A stretch of DNA of 20,105 nucleotides, taken from the NCBI GenBank assembly GCA_038117225.1, contig JAYOFM010000071.1, positions 1 through 20,105 of the forward strand. The letters are read 5' to 3'. Below, piece by piece: positions 1 to 6,940 of this stretch; within the stretch, counting starts at the first letter, position 1; every line of letters starts with the position of its first letter. Position numbers and translations under genes: made by a program. This DNA comes from JAYOFM01 sp038117225 (GTDB lineage Bacteria > Pseudomonadota > Alphaproteobacteria > Rhodospirillales > Casp-alpha2). The notes below the pieces were generated by a model. It ran no database searches. It was not told the DNA's origin and worked only from the letters and a program-made list of their open reading frames with translations.

Positions 1-1049
1 CTAGAGCATCGGGCGGGAAACTGTTCATACAGTGGGCCGAACTCGCGGGTGTCGCGATAAGCCGGCGGCAGCGGCGGCCCGTCGGGCAGACCCAGCCATA
101 GCCGCAGCATGTGGCGGCCTTCACCGCTGTCCCTATTCACCTGGTTATCGGCCGCGTCATCGAACTGATCGCGCGCGTGCAGGCTGACGAAATTGTCGGC
201 GGCGATGATGTCGCCAGGCCGCATGGTAAAGGCATGGTGCATGGCCGGGTCGTCACACAATTCGTCGAGCAGGTCGAGCGCCGCCACCTGCGCCGTGCTC
301 AACGGCCCGACGTCGTCAAAGCGTTGCGCCAGATCGATGTAGGGGCGCTTGTGCAGCATGTGCAGACGCCCGGCATGCCAGGCGAAGATGGGGACCCGTT
401 GCACCGGCGGGCAGCCTGGCCGTTGCTGGCCACGGGCATCGAACGGAAACGGTTGCTGCAGCAATGCCGCCGCCGCCGGATCCCGCTCCAGAACGCCGTT
501 GAACAGCGCCGTCGCGCTGACGATGCGGCTGATGCCGCCGATCGGCGCCTGGCGGCGGCACAACAGCATGAATAAATCGCCGCCGTCGTTGTGGAACGCC
601 TGCGGCTGGTTTGTCTGATAGATGCGAAGATCGTCATTGTCCTCGATGCGTTCGCCGGTATCGCGAACATGGTGCAGCATGGCGCCACCGCCGTCCTGCG
701 GCTGCGGCTCGCCCACCTGCAGGCCGAGCACCCATAGGGCGGCGGCCGCCTGATCGGAATCCCAACCGTCGGCCGGCAACCCGCGCATCAGGGCGATGCC
801 GGGTCCGTCGGTCAACAGCCAGCGAAAACGTTCGATCAACGGTGTGACGATCGGCAGTTCAGCATCGTCGCGGCGGATGTCGGTTAGGGGCCGGGACGCG
901 AGGTGCCGCGCGACCGTGTCGATCTCGACCGCCGCGTCCGGCGGGACCTCGATGATCCAGTCCGTGCGCCCGCCGAGTTCCTCGCCGCGCCAACAGGTGG
1001 GGCCGGCAACGGGGGTCAGGCGATGGCTCTGGAGCGATGGATCATCCAT
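1..1049 (-). CDS. TauD/TfdA-family Fe(II)/2-oxoglutarate dioxygenase (3' end beyond window)
   Basis: The reverse strand is open without a stop from an ATG at 1049 to the left edge, giving 349 residues of a partial protein. It carries the TauD/TfdA facial-triad pattern: H153-N-D155 in AFHNDGGD, then the distal His (H291) in NFVSLHARDQFDD, followed by an Arg-rich strand GRHMLRLWLG (R312/R316) that in this family binds the 2-oxoglutarate carboxylate. The MRPGDIIAADN stretch before H291 is also typical. Members hydroxylate or oxidatively cleave small substrates (taurine, betaines, phosphonates, amino acids) in the cytoplasm; the substrate here cannot be told. The C-terminus reads LYEQFPARCS at the edge, so only a short tail should be missing. 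The gene diverges from the cupin gene at 1376, with a 326-base spacer. Start choice: ATG 1049 is the first in-frame ATG; no strong SD is visible. The family call is firm and the substrate unknown. Confidence 0.88.
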   Translation of the reverse strand, partial: MDDPSLQSHRLTPVAGPTCWRGEELGGRTDWIIEVPPDAAVEIDTVARHLASRPLTDIRRDDAELPIVTPLIERFRWLLTDGPGIALMRGLPADGWDSDQAAAALWVLGLQVGEPQPQDGGGAMLHHVRDTGERIEDNDDLRIYQTNQPQAFHNDGGDLFMLLCRRQAPIGGISRIVSATALFNGVLERDPAAAALLQQPFPFDARGQQRPGCPPVQRVPIFAWHAGRLHMLHKRPYIDLAQRFDDVGPLSTAQVAALDLLDELCDDPAMHHAFTMRPGDIIAADNFVSLHARDQFDDAADNQVNRDSGEGRHMLRLWLGLPDGPPLPPAYRDTREFGPLYEQFPARCS

Positions 1050-1375
1050 GATCCCGGCATCCTAGCAGGATGCGAGCGGCGCACGCAGGTGAAATCTGGC
1101 GCTAGGGCGCCAGGCGGTTCGTCTTCGTCGACGGTGTCAGTCGCGAACGTTCAGGACGACAAATCCGTCGGGTGCGGACCGTCGCCGGGACGTTCCTCGC
1201 CCGGTTCCGGTTTATTCAATGCCGACAACATCTGGATTCCTCCGGTTGCTCGATCATCAACGCTAACGCGACGATATTAAAACACTGTAAAGGCCCCCTT
1301 GCGTCGCCATTGACCGCCAGCACCCCGCCATTGAATATTCCCCGCACCACCGCACCGAAAAGGAGGACGACGACC
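1050..1375. other. Divergent intergenic region, dioxygenase/cupin
   Basis: This 326-base spacer lies between two divergent starts and should hold both promoters. I see a perfect 7-bp inverted repeat (1096-1113) near the dioxygenase start. A locally AT-rich stretch around 1273-1285 (gatattaaaac) lies about 95 bases before the cupin start, and the cupin SD AGGAGG is at 1362-1367. No convincing -35/-10 pair with normal spacing was found. Open frames crossing it lack coding character. Confidence 0.5.
1096..1113. repeat. Perfect 7-bp inverted repeat upstream of dioxygenase gene
   Basis: CTGGCGC (1096-1102) and GCGCCAG (1107-1113) are exact reverse complements around a TAGG loop. It lies 47 bases upstream of the dioxygenase start codon and could be an operator or a small leader hairpin. 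In GC-rich DNA a 7-bp palindrome is not rare, so function is uncertain. Confidence 0.4.
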
Positions 1376-1705
1376 ATGGCCAAGGCCGGCACGTATCCCG
1401 CCAAGAAGCGCGAAACCCTGGTCGAGGCGCCGGGTCTGCGTGTCCGCCACCTGGAATTGGAGACGGATCAATGCGTGCCGTGGCACACCCATACCGAGAT
1501 CACCGACACCTTTGTCGTCCTGGCTGGCCCGTTGATCGTCGAAACCCGTGATCCCGACGCCGCCCACCGGCTTGAAACCGGCGACATCCTCCCCATCCCC
1601 GCCGGCCAGCCGCACTACGTCCACGGCGACAACGGCCCCTGCCGCTTCCTCGCGCTGCAGGGGGTCGGGACGTATGACTATGTGCCGGTCAGCGAAGACG
1701 ACTAG
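1376..1705 (+). CDS. Small single-domain cupin protein
   Basis: This encodes a 109-residue protein from ATG 1376, preceded by a strong SD (AGGAGG, 8 bases upstream). The frame is open further upstream, but that part has no homology to the second copy and no SD. Cupin motif 1 is VPWHTHTEITDTFVVLAGPL (H37, H39, E41) and motif 2 is PAGQPHYVHGD (H80/H83). Together they give the His/Glu set that binds a divalent metal in the beta-barrel. Such one-domain cupins act as dioxygenases, isomerases or small-molecule sensors; the reaction is not predictable. C33 (DQC) precedes motif 1. A degraded paralogue lies at 3328-3728. The gene converges with the membrane protein at 1732 (26-base gap). The cupin fold is confident; the role is unknown. 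Confidence 0.85.
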   Translation: MAKAGTYPAKKRETLVEAPGLRVRHLELETDQCVPWHTHTEITDTFVVLAGPLIVETRDPDAAHRLETGDILPIPAGQPHYVHGDNGPCRFLALQGVGTYDYVPVSEDD

Positions 1706-1731
1706 CCACGGCGACCATGGCGCGGCGGCCG

Positions 1732-3240
1732 TCAAGGAATGCGGTAGAGCGTGAAGACATCGCCGCCGGTGACCCGCGTGACACCCGACGGTACCCGGCT
1801 CGGCAGAGCCCCCGGGTGCAGCCAGACGAGATAATCGAACTCGGTCCGCCAGCGTGCGGCAATGACGCGATTCCAGTCCGGCTCGCCGAAGGTCCCGAGA
1901 TCGCCGGAAAGAATCTTCGGCGACGCCGGCAGCGGCTTCCCTTGCGCCAGATGGCGATAGGCGGGGCGCAGGTTAAGCGGCCAGACGGAGACTGGCATCA
2001 GCGGCGTGAAGGCCGATCGCTCGATCACCGCGAGGGCACTGAGGTGATAGCCGTTCACCGGCATGCAGACGGTTGGCGTCGGCGTTTCCTCGACCACTGG
2101 CAGTATGCGCGCCCCCCGGGGCATCTCGGAAAGGGCGGTGATGAAGTCCTGGCGCCAAGCCTCGCAGATTTGGATTTCCCGGTCGACCTTGTGCAATTTC
2201 ACGAGGCCGAAAAAGACCAAGGTCATGATCAGCAGCGCGCGCAGGGCGCGTTCCGGAATATCCACCCGCGCCGCCGCGATGAGCAACAGCACGGCGACAA
2301 CCGGCAACCGGTAGTGCAGCAGCCAGATGCCGGCCGCCGCCGTTGGCATGACCAGGCCGAACGCCGCGAGGCCGATGACCGGTGGTGCCAAGGGGCCGTT
2401 GATCGTCAATCGGCGGCTCGCCAGCAGCCAGACGACCAGGATGAATAGGCAGGCGGCGAAGGCATAGTCGAAATGCTTGAAGTAGAACACCGGAGACACG
2501 ATGGCCTCCAGGCGCACCGATAGTGGCCCATGAAAGAATTCGGTGCCATGACTGGGGGGTGGCACGAGTAACCACAGGACAGCCGGGATCACGAACTGTC
2601 CGATCAGCGGAATATCCTGGCGCGCGTCTAGCCGGCGTTGGCGTGTCAGCGTTCCGAGCCGCATCAAAGCCAGAACCAGGCCATAAACGCCCAGCGCGAA
2701 CAGATGAGTGAAGAACAGCAGCACGGCCACGCCGCTGGCGACACCGAGCCTTGCCAACGTGGAAAGCTCCCGTGTCATTAGCCAAAGCGCGGTGGCGATA
2801 AGTATCAGCCCGATGCCCAGGTGATAGCTGGCGAGACCGACGGCGACGATGGCGTTATAGGCGAACAGCGCCCCCAGCATCGGCATGGCGCCGACCCGGC
2901 CGTGCACCTGGTGGCGCAACATGGCGACGCCGACGAACGGCAACAGCATTGCGATGATGATGAAGACGCGACCCGCCGCATAGGGCGGCAGCACCTGCAT
3001 CAACGCCAGCATCGGCAGATCGAAGCCGAGGTTGGGCAGTATCTCCCAGTTGACCTCGTAGAAATCGCGCAGATCGGCATCGCGGGCGAGGTTGCGGTGG
3101 GCGAACAGACGCGCCAAATGCGCCGGCATGTCGGCACCGGGCGGGATGGCGACCCGCAGCACCGGCAGCAGCGTCACCGCCAACACGACGCCCCACGTCA
3201 GTGCCAGACGCAGGGTGTTTGGCCGGAAGATTTGCGCCAT
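1732..3240 (-). CDS. Polytopic inner-membrane protein, possibly GT-C glycosyltransferase-like
   Basis: This encodes 502 residues. The start ATG 3240 is preceded by AGGGG; between SD and ATG lies the palindrome GGATGATCATCC. I count about nine or ten hydrophobic helices in residues 13-360, followed by a soluble C-terminal domain (about 370-502) rich in Pro and aromatic residues. The first periplasmic loop holds PPGADMPAHLARL with D37 and H41, similar in layout to the acidic first-loop motif of polyprenol-phosphate-dependent GT-C glycosyltransferases. There is no other recognisable motif, so the GT-C suggestion is inference. If right, it would transfer a sugar at the periplasmic face. It sits between the intact cupin and the decayed cupin copy, convergent with the former. 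It could equally be an uncharacterised transporter or O-antigen-type membrane protein. Confidence 0.75.
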   Translation of the reverse strand: MAQIFRPNTLRLALTWGVVLAVTLLPVLRVAIPPGADMPAHLARLFAHRNLARDADLRDFYEVNWEILPNLGFDLPMLALMQVLPPYAAGRVFIIIAMLLPFVGVAMLRHQVHGRVGAMPMLGALFAYNAIVAVGLASYHLGIGLILIATALWLMTRELSTLARLGVASGVAVLLFFTHLFALGVYGLVLALMRLGTLTRQRRLDARQDIPLIGQFVIPAVLWLLVPPPSHGTEFFHGPLSVRLEAIVSPVFYFKHFDYAFAACLFILVVWLLASRRLTINGPLAPPVIGLAAFGLVMPTAAAGIWLLHYRLPVVAVLLLIAAARVDIPERALRALLIMTLVFFGLVKLHKVDREIQICEAWRQDFITALSEMPRGARILPVVEETPTPTVCMPVNGYHLSALAVIERSAFTPLMPVSVWPLNLRPAYRHLAQGKPLPASPKILSGDLGTFGEPDWNRVIAARWRTEFDYLVWLHPGALPSRVPSGVTRVTGGDVFTLYRIP

Positions 3241-3327
3241 GGATGATCATCCCCTAGCGAGCGCGGGTTCGCAAACCGGCAATCTCGACCGGCGTCACGA
3301 AAAAGCCCTGGAAACGGGAGCGGCGCC

Positions 3328-3728
3328 ATGGCCGACGACACCGGCATGTACGAGGCCAAGAACCGCGAAATCCTGATCGAGGTGTCGGGACGGCGCGTTC
3401 GCCAACTGGAATTGGAGGCGGATCAGTGAGTGCCGTGGCACCCCATACCGAGATCATCGATACCTTCGTCGTCCTCGTTGGTCCGTTGATCGTCGAAACC
3501 CTTGATCCCGACGCCGTCCACCGGCTTGAAACCAGGGACATCCTTCCCATCCCCGCCGGCCAGCCGCGTTACGTCCACGGCGACAACGTCCCCTGTCGCT
3601 TCATCGCGCTGCAGAGTGTCGGACCTTACGATTACGTGCCGGAAATCGAAGATAGCGGAGTAAACCTGTTAGGCCGCGATATGGCGACCTATTTCGCTCC
3701 CCTCGACGCTGCTGAGATATACGCGTAG
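3328..3728 (+). pseudogene. Decayed duplicate of the cupin gene at 1376
   Basis: From ATG 3328 the reading MADDTGMYEAKNREILIEV and onward parallels the N-terminus of the intact cupin, with high nucleotide identity. At 3427-3429 the codon matching Cys33 (TGC) is TGA. About ten bases later one base is missing (cacaccc becomes caccc), which shifts the frame and removes the first metal-ligand His. The remainder continues in the new frame from a possible GTG start at 3426, overlapping the TGA as GTGA, through DTFVVLVGPLIVET to DYVPEIED, then runs on without homology to a stop at 3728. The motif 2 His80 is Arg (QPRYVHG). Two disabling changes plus a lost ligand make a pseudogene most likely. The tail overlaps the end of the fusion gene on the other strand by 60 bases. 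A coupled two-piece protein is the less likely alternative. Confidence 0.8.
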
Positions 3729-5660
3729 CTGTGCCGCCTCGATGATGCGCTTCAACAGGTATGGATAGGTGAGGCCGTCGAACTCGGCCATCAGATTGAG
3801 TTTGCCGTCCCAGCACCATCCCGGGTTCGGATTGACCTCCAGCAGCTTGATATCGCCGTTGGCATCGGCGCGAAAATCAAACCGTGCGTAATCGCGACAA
3901 CCGAGGCGCTGAAACAGTGTCATCGACCAGTCGACGAGATTGCGCCGCGCGGTTTCGTCCATGTCCGCCTCGCGGTAACGGATGTCGGTCCAGTAGGGGG
4001 AGTCCGGATGCCATTTTGATTCATAACCGAGGATACGCGGCAGCGACGGGTCGAGGCCCTCGTAATCAACCTCCAGGACCGGTAACGGCATCAGATCGAC
4101 GCCGTCATTGCCGATGATGCCGACGCTGTATTCGGCGCCGGATAGAAATTCCTGGATCAGCACCGGGCGCCCCGGCAGTTCCTGTCGCAGGCCCGCCAGA
4201 TAACTGACCGCTTCGTCGGGAGTACGCACAACGGCGTGCCGCGTGATGCCGATACTGCTGTCGCCGTGGCATGGCTTGATGAGGGCCGGAAATACCGATG
4301 GAAATGTCGCCGACATGTCGTCGGAGTCGAAATAGGTTTCCAGCGGCACCGGCACCTCGCAATGGGCGGCAATGGCGCGCACGAAGGACTTGTTATAGCA
4401 CAAGCCAAGCGCCGTCGGCCCGGCGCCGCTGTAGGGGATGCGAAGGGATTCCAACAAGGCCGGAACATGCAATTCAAGCGTCGCCTCGTTGTGCATTCCC
4501 TCGTCACATAGATTGAGCACGAAATCCGGCCGGTCCGACCGCAACGTATCTAGAAGCGTGGCGTGATCGTCGATGTAGCTGAAGTTGTATCCGACGAGTT
4601 TGGCGAGGGCATCCTTGAGCCGCGTGACCGTCTCCAGGTCCTCGGGATTGAAGGCGCCATCACGCTTCACCGCGTCTGGCAGGCGGGGATCGCCCAGCAG
4701 CACCGTGACTTTGGGATAGTAGGGTCCGGTGACGACGGGGCGCGAGTCCGCCGCCCGGTAGCGCGAGCGGGCGGTAATCAGATGGCGCCGCGCCATCATG
4801 CCGAGATCCCCCTGGCGCGCCGATTCGGCGCTCAACGGGTCATGCACCACGACATCGACAAAACCGGCTCGCACCAGCAGGTCGCGGATGCGCTCCCGCG
4901 AATACAATCGTTCGGCATAGAACTGGTCGGCGATGATGCCCTTCTCGGCATGAATCACCACCTCGCGGGAAATCAGCCGATCGCCGTCCGCCGACAGCGA
5001 GCGTTCGCGGCAGACCAGGTGTTCCTGATCGGCCCACTCCCAAGAGCGCGGTTCAAAATGCTGGCGCATCCAATCGCCGTCGGTAATGTCGATAACCAGA
5101 TTGCCATTGGGGCACAGGGCGCGGGTGACGGCGCTCAGGACGGCGAGATCGTCCTCCTCGGCATCGAAATATCCGAACGAATTGCCGAGGATTGTGACGT
5201 AGTCGAATTGCTGACGCGGAAAGACGAATTTGCGCGCATCGCCTTCGCGAAAGCGGACGTCGAGACCAGCCGTTTTGGCCCGCCGCCGGGCCAGACGCAC
5301 CAGATAACGCGACCGATCGAGGCCGGTAACGTGTTGGAAGCCGCGTTCGGCAAGCGCCAGACTGTGGCGCCCCTGGCCGCAGCAGAGATCGAGGATGCTC
5401 GCGTCGGGCCGCATGCCAGCGGCGGAGATGACGCGATCAATCTCGGCGGTCGTGTTCGCCGCGTTCTCGACCACATCGCCATCGGTACGCAGATAGAGGG
5501 CGGTGAAAAGATTACGCCACCATTCCGCTGGCAAATGTCGTTCAAGATCAGAAACGGGACCGACAGTGCGACGGGGCGACGAGGCGTCGGCGTTTTTTTG
5601 GCTCGCCGAAATTCGCTTCGGCGGGGGCGCGTCCTGACCGCGCCGCGGCTTTCCAGGCAT
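3669..5660 (-). CDS. Fusion: SAM-dependent methyltransferase + D-Ala-D-Ala-ligase-like ATP-grasp
   Basis: This encodes a 663-residue two-domain protein. Residues 1-35 are a basic, Pro/Ser-rich disordered leader. Residues about 40-300 form a class I methyltransferase: AEWWRNLFTALYLRTDGD, motif I ILDLCCGQGRH (89-99), GLDRS for the ribose-binding acidic residue, and GDARKF. Residues about 317-647 are an ATP-grasp of the D-alanine-D-alanine ligase type: LNLCDEGMHNEATLELHVPA, IPYSGAGPTALGL, then NKSFVRA, ALIKPCHGDSSIGI for nucleotide binding, LIQEFLSGAEYSVGI, and the metal site LLEVNPNPGW (606-615). ATP-grasp enzymes join a carboxylate to an amine through an acyl-phosphate, so the protein probably ligates and N-, O- or C-methylates one product. 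It is too divergent to be the cell-wall Ddl. Its ATG overlaps the stop of the upstream membrane peptide gene (TGATG), implying coupled translation. Substrate unknown. Confidence 0.85.
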   Translation of the reverse strand: MPGKPRRGQDAPPPKRISASQKNADASSPRRTVGPVSDLERHLPAEWWRNLFTALYLRTDGDVVENAANTTAEIDRVISAAGMRPDASILDLCCGQGRHSLALAERGFQHVTGLDRSRYLVRLARRRAKTAGLDVRFREGDARKFVFPRQQFDYVTILGNSFGYFDAEEDDLAVLSAVTRALCPNGNLVIDITDGDWMRQHFEPRSWEWADQEHLVCRERSLSADGDRLISREVVIHAEKGIIADQFYAERLYSRERIRDLLVRAGFVDVVVHDPLSAESARQGDLGMMARRHLITARSRYRAADSRPVVTGPYYPKVTVLLGDPRLPDAVKRDGAFNPEDLETVTRLKDALAKLVGYNFSYIDDHATLLDTLRSDRPDFVLNLCDEGMHNEATLELHVPALLESLRIPYSGAGPTALGLCYNKSFVRAIAAHCEVPVPLETYFDSDDMSATFPSVFPALIKPCHGDSSIGITRHAVVRTPDEAVSYLAGLRQELPGRPVLIQEFLSGAEYSVGIIGNDGVDLMPLPVLEVDYEGLDPSLPRILGYESKWHPDSPYWTDIRYREADMDETARRNLVDWSMTLFQRLGCRDYARFDFRADANGDIKLLEVNPNPGWCWDGKLNLMAEFDGLTYPYLLKRIIEAAQLRVYLSSVEGSEIGRHIAA

Positions 5661-5878
5661 CAGCCGCCAAAAACGTTCATGTAGGTGTGATAGAAACCGG
5701 CGGCTAGCGCCACCACGACGCCGCCACCGAACACAACGCCCCAGACGATGGCGCCTATAATGCCGTCAACGGTATGCAAATTCAGGGTCGTGGCATTGGG
5801 CGTTTTGGATACTGGCGCTGACATCGGAAATTCCGATGCACCGTCGGTGACTAACATTGCTTCGGTTTGTGCATTCAT
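5660..5878 (-). CDS. Small membrane peptide ending in Gly-Gly, coupled to the fusion enzyme
   Basis: From ATG 5878 this gives 72 residues (MNAQTEAMLVTDG...). Its frame extends upstream to 5932, but the inner ATG has an AGGA about 10 bases before it. Residues 1-33 are polar (Thr/Ser/Asn rich, PVSKTPNATTLNLHTVDG). Residues about 34-60 form one Gly/Val/Ala transmembrane helix (IIGAIVWGVVFGGGVVVALA). The tail is GFYHTYMNVFGG, ending in a bare Gly-Gly. The TGA stop overlaps the next ATG by one base. No known family is recognised; it weakly recalls short single-helix subunits of membrane complexes such as the aa3-oxidase subunit IV type. It is transcribed divergently from a LysR regulator 207 bases away. 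Reality as a gene rests on the tight coupling and the coherent helix. It could be a substrate, carrier or membrane anchor for the fusion enzyme (inference). Confidence 0.68.
   Translation of the reverse strand: MNAQTEAMLVTDGASEFPMSAPVSKTPNATTLNLHTVDGIIGAIVWGVVFGGGVVVALAAGFYHTYMNVFGG
5822..5838. repeat. 17-bp perfect palindrome inside the small-peptide gene
   Basis: CATCGGAA (5822-5829) and TTCCGATG (5831-5838) mirror each other around a single central A. It lies within codons 14-19 of the membrane peptide, about 40 bases after its start, where an intragenic repressor or LysR site could act. Coding constraint alone does not demand it. Confidence 0.35.
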
Positions 5879-5984
5879 GGCCAAATATTCCTGAAGGCAA
5901 GGTAGGGCGCGCACGACAACGAGAAACGTCAAACACCCAAGCTAAAACGTACGCACCGTGAGTTCGATGCCATCGTGTCTGTGC

Positions 5985-6060
5985 TGGTTTTATACGATCG
6001 AAATAAGTTTTCGATTAGCGATTTTTTTCATTATATGATATCGAAAAAATCGATATTAAA
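5985..6060. promoter_or_regulatory. AT-rich divergent control region with LysR-type inverted repeat
   Basis: This stretch is strikingly AT-rich against its GC-rich surroundings. It contains the perfect repeat ATATCGA (6038-6044), five A, TCGATAT (6050-6056). It fits the T-N11-A layout of LysR boxes and sits 30 bases upstream of the LysR start, so autoregulation plus control of the divergent peptide operon is the natural reading. More TCGAT/ATCGA half-sites occur at 5997-6022. Confidence 0.5.
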
Positions 6061-6085
6061 TGAACCCAACACAGGCATCCGCGGC

Positions 6086-6940
6086 ATGGATATCACCCTT
6101 GCCCATACCTTCCTCGCGGTCTGCGACGTCGGCAACTTTCTCAAGGCGGCGGATCGTCTCAACGTCACGCAATCGACGGTGAGTGCGCGCATCAAGGGAC
6201 TGGAGGAATTGCTCGACCAGCCACTGTTCCTGCGCTCCAAGGCGGGTGCGCACCTGACCCCGTCGGGGGCGCGGTTCAAGCCGTTTGCCGAGCGCTTCGT
6301 GCAAACCTGGGAGCAGGCCCGCCAGGAAATCGCGCTGCCCAGCACATTCACGGCGATGCTGCTCGTCGGCGTCGAGTTCACGTTGTGGGAACATCTATTG
6401 CCCCGTTGGTTGCCGTGGATGCGTTTCCACCTGCCCGATACGGCAGTTCGAACCGAGGTCGGCGCATCGGCGGAACTGATGCGGCAGCTGGCCGATGGCT
6501 TATTGCATGTGGTCGTCACGACGACGCCTCGGCACCGATCCGGCGTCGTGATCGAGCCATTGATGGAAGAGGAACTGGTGCTTGTCTCCACCCGGTCCGA
6601 GGCTAGCGGGCCGGGCGAGACGGATTTCATCGATGTTGATTGGGGGCCCGAATTCCGCGCCAGCTTGGCCGCCGCCTTCGCTGATCGCTCGCCCGCGGTG
6701 ATTTCCGTCAGTTATGGCCCGCTGGCCTTGCAGCAAATCGTCCGTAACGGCGGCTCGGCGTACCTGCCGCGGCGGCTCGTCGGCGCGCGCCTCGACGACG
6801 GGACATTATATGCCGTCGATGGCGCACCGACATTCATTCGCCCCACGTTCATCGCCCATCTGGAGGGCGTCGCTGACGGCGACCTTGATATTGCACTTTC
6901 CGGGTTACGCGACATTGCCGCGCGCGAGGACGACGCTTAA
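6086..6940 (+). CDS. LysR-family transcriptional regulator (1)
   Basis: This encodes 284 residues from ATG 6086. The frame opens earlier at 5975, but that part translates the AT-rich operator region. The N-terminal winged HTH is classic LysR: LAHTFLAVCDVGNFLKAADR, then LNVTQSTVSARIKGLEELLD (residues 5-45) and QPLFLR...LTPSGARF. The rest is the periplasmic-binding-like effector domain, shown by LPRWLPWMRFHLPDTAVRTE, LADGLLHVVVTTTPRHRSG and EEELVLVSTR. It would bind DNA as a dimer or tetramer and sense a small ligand. It diverges from the small-peptide/fusion operon and converges with the aminotransferase gene, its TAA overlapping that gene's TAA in the 4-base TTAA (6937-6940). The divergent position makes the peptide operon the likely target (inference). 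Confidence 0.93.
   Translation: MDITLAHTFLAVCDVGNFLKAADRLNVTQSTVSARIKGLEELLDQPLFLRSKAGAHLTPSGARFKPFAERFVQTWEQARQEIALPSTFTAMLLVGVEFTLWEHLLPRWLPWMRFHLPDTAVRTEVGASAELMRQLADGLLHVVVTTTPRHRSGVVIEPLMEEELVLVSTRSEASGPGETDFIDVDWGPEFRASLAAAFADRSPAVISVSYGPLALQQIVRNGGSAYLPRRLVGARLDDGTLYAVDGAPTFIRPTFIAHLEGVADGDLDIALSGLRDIAAREDDA

Noticed and set aside
1172..1375. Longer N-terminus for the intact cupin
   Set aside because: Upstream codons have no counterpart in the second copy, and a strong SD precedes ATG 1376.
1717..2448. 243-codon forward ORF
   Set aside because: Antisense to the membrane protein; Arg/Gln/Asp-rich noise typical of shadows.
3427..3429. In-frame TGA replacing a Cys codon in the second cupin, as in selenoproteins
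   Set aside because: A frameshift follows within about ten bases and a motif 2 His is lost; no SECIS-like hairpin was evident. Decay explains it better.
4563..5684. 373-codon forward ORF
   Set aside because: It is antisense to the methyltransferase/ATP-grasp gene, with no domain motifs and the composition expected of a mirror frame in GC-rich DNA.
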